Below are positions 15,031-15,657 of a DNA stretch of 15,657 bases, one piece after another (position 1 is the stretch's first letter; each line of letters begins with the position of its first letter). The position numbers and the translations under genes were made by a program. The stretch is from CAZTUH01 sp964616175 (GTDB taxonomy: Bacteria > Pseudomonadota > Gammaproteobacteria > Burkholderiales > Burkholderiaceae_B), in contig CAZTUH010000006.1 of the NCBI GenBank assembly GCA_964616175.1, positions 1-15,657 on the forward strand, read 5' to 3'. The notes below the pieces were generated by a model. That model worked only from the letters and a program-made list of their open reading frames with translations, did not search any database and had not been told where the DNA came from.

Positions 15031-15411
15031 TTATTTCCAACCAAGAAGAAGACGATAAAGCAAAAATTCAATTACTTTATCAAGGATTCCTATAAACAAT
15101 CCTACAATAACAACAAAAACAAAAATGATACCAGTCATTTGAATCACCTCTTTTCGATTAGGCCAAGAAACACATTTTAGTTCAGCATAAGATTCCTTAA
15201 GAAACCTAAAGAAACGACGTCCAAAAGCACTGAAAAAGAACAGCAATAAAGCTAGAAAAATACTACTAGAAAAAAAGATAATCTTGGAAAGATTCAATTC
15301 ACCAAACATGCACAATCCAAGAATTCCCAAAACAGCAAAAACAAAGGAAAAGAAGTATCTTAATATGTTAGCAATAACAATTAGATTATCTATTTGAATT
15401 CGCCATTTCAA
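15031..15411 (-). CDS. secE: Preprotein translocase subunit SecE
   Basis: SecE is the essential clamp subunit of the SecYEG channel in the inner membrane. I place the start at the TTG at 15411, with AGGA 9 nt upstream, giving 126 residues, the usual size for three-helix proteobacterial SecE. Membrane segments are visible at about 19-38, 43-62 and 93-113. The conserved cytoplasmic segment has FGRRFFRFLKESYAELKCVSWPNRKEV, with the WPNRKE core at 83-88. The C-terminus LLLGWK is typical of betaproteobacteria from memory. There is no ATG before the second membrane helix. A longer frame from a TTG at 15465 would run through the tRNA-Trp gene and is rejected. It sits between tRNA-Trp and nusG. Identity is firm; the start is less certain. 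Confidence 0.95.
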   Translation of the reverse strand: MKWRIQIDNLIVIANILRYFFSFVFAVLGILGLCMFGELNLSKIIFFSSSIFLALLLFFFSAFGRRFFRFLKESYAELKCVSWPNRKEVIQMTGIIFVFVVIVGLFIGILDKVIEFLLYRLLLGWK

Positions 15412-15420
15412 ATTAAGTGA

Positions 15421-15424
15421 TCCT
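15421..15424 (-). promoter_or_regulatory. Ribosome binding site supporting the secE TTG start
   Basis: AGGA lies 9 nt before the TTG at 15411-15409, in the short gap between the tRNA-Trp 3' end and secE. It is the only purine-rich match there, and it favours TTG over the internal ATG, which would remove the first membrane helix. Confidence 0.55.
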
Positions 15425-15438
15425 AAAAATAAAAAATA

Positions 15439-15512
15439 CAGGGGCAGTAGGAATCGAACCCACAACCTTTGGTTTTGGAGACCAATGCTCTAGCCAATTG
15501 AGCTATGCCCCT
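15439..15512 (-). tRNA. trnW: tRNA-Trp (anticodon CCA)
   Basis: The 74-nt minus-strand sequence folds as a complete cloverleaf. The acceptor stem is AGGGGCA/TGCCCCT (7 bp) and the D stem is GCTC/GAGC. The anticodon stem is TTGGT/ACCAA with loop CTCCAAA, which places CCA at the anticodon (15478-15476). The T arm is GTGGG-TTCGATT-CCTAC, with one G-U pair. The discriminator base is G. The following bases are TAT, so the 3' CCA is not encoded and must be added by the CCA-adding enzyme. It lies between tuf and secE, the standard betaproteobacterial arrangement, and is probably cut from a tuf-trnW-secE transcript. Confidence 0.97.
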
Positions 15513-15557
15513 TAAAAAATCATAAATGCAAAGTTTTTCTAGTTAATAATCAATTAT
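15513..15557 (-). other. tuf-tRNA-Trp spacer
   Basis: These 45 AT-rich bases hold a weak AATAA-TTGA-TTATT repeat at the tuf stop and a TATGAT that resembles a -10 box a few bases before the tRNA, but without a -35 match at proper spacing. No firm promoter or terminator is visible, so co-transcription with tuf is the simplest reading. Confidence 0.4.
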
Positions 15558-15657
15558 TTATGCAATGATTTTAGAGACTATACCTGCACCAACAGTCCGA
15601 CCTCCTTCTCGAACTGCAAAGCGTAGCCCTTCTTCCATAGCAATCGGAGCCAATAAT
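15558..15657 (-). CDS. tuf: Elongation factor Tu, C-terminal fragment (first tuf copy, runs off the window)
   Basis: Only the last 32 sense codons and the TAA (15560-15558) are inside the window. The translation ends AIEEGLRFAVREGGRTVGAG followed by IVSKIIA, the conserved end of EF-Tu domain III (barrel strand FAVREGGRTVGAG). It precedes tRNA-Trp by 45 bp, as in other betaproteobacteria with two tuf genes. This fragment and the N-terminal fragment at the other end of the window do not overlap in the protein, so the two copies cannot be compared here. Confidence 0.96.
   Translation of the reverse strand, partial: LLAPIAMEEGLRFAVREGGRTVGAGIVSKIIA

Noticed and set aside
15021..15071. 17-codon upstream extension of nusG starting at a TTG
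   Set aside because: It lies inside secE in another frame. MSKRWYIVHVYSG at 15020 is the conserved NusG start with an AAAGG site.
15412..15465. Extension of secE into the tRNA-Trp gene (TTG at 15465)
   Set aside because: It would translate the T arm and acceptor stem of a well-formed tRNA. The TTG at 15411 gives normal SecE length.
15514..15557. Promoter directly upstream of tRNA-Trp (TATGAT near 15521-15526)
   Set aside because: There is no -35 match at 16-18 bp, and co-transcription with tuf explains expression.
15545..15558. AATAA-TTGA-TTATT stem at the tuf stop as a terminator
   Set aside because: Five A-T pairs without a following T-run are too weak.
1..15657. Mobile elements, CRISPR arrays, phage genes, defence systems or novel gene clusters
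   Set aside because: Every long stretch is accounted for by conserved housekeeping genes; no direct-repeat arrays, terminal inverted repeats, transposase or integrase motifs were seen.

Overview
The window is a housekeeping locus for transcription and translation, read almost entirely on the minus strand. In transcription order, from high to low coordinates, it holds: tuf (3' end only), tRNA-Trp(CCA), secE, nusG, rplK, rplA, rplJ, rplL, rpoB, rpoC, rpsL, rpsG, fusA and a second tuf (5' end only). There are no mobile elements, CRISPR arrays, phage genes, toxin-antitoxin pairs or unfamiliar genes. No gap without a gene exceeds 265 bp. I found no undescribed system; the points worth a second look lie in the spacers and at gene starts.

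Organism. The DNA is AT-rich (roughly 35-40 % GC judged by eye on a few lines, not counted), with A/T-ending codons and very AT-rich spacers. The proteins are full length and look betaproteobacterial, closest from memory to Burkholderiales/Alcaligenaceae. Examples are the RpoC N-terminus (LLDLFKQVSQ...), the S7 and S12 lengths, GGEARGY in EF-Tu, and the order tuf-trnW-secE-nusG-rplKAJL-rpoBC-rpsLG-fusA-tuf. An AT-shifted, perhaps host-associated betaproteobacterium is the best guess. It keeps two tuf loci and shows no gene decay here, so it is not an extremely eroded symbiont. This is inference; no search was run.

Layout. (1) 15657-15031: tuf end, tRNA-Trp and secE. SecE appears to start at a TTG just downstream of the tRNA. 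(2) 15020-12132: nusG and the L11/L1 and L10/L12 ribosomal protein genes. The long spacers before rplJ and after rplL are where autogenous control and attenuation act in relatives. (3) 11987-3625: rpoB and rpoC, overlapping by one base (TAATG). (4) 3624-3360: a 265-bp spacer with a good sigma-70-type promoter for the str operon. (5) 3359-1: rpsL, rpsG, fusA and the start of tuf.

How the genes work together. RpoB and RpoC are the two large RNA polymerase subunits, and NusG couples polymerase to the ribosome or Rho. S12, S7, L1, L10, L11 and L7/L12 build the decoding centre, the 30S head and the 50S GTPase-associated centre, on which EF-Tu and EF-G act. SecE is an essential part of the protein translocation channel. 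tRNA-Trp decodes UGG.

Spacer architecture. Inverted repeats straddle the stop codons of rplL (13-bp perfect stem) and rpoC (8-bp perfect stem). The rplL-rpoB spacer carries a set of overlapping, mutually exclusive hairpins. No classical GC-rich hairpin with a U-tract is visible anywhere in the window.
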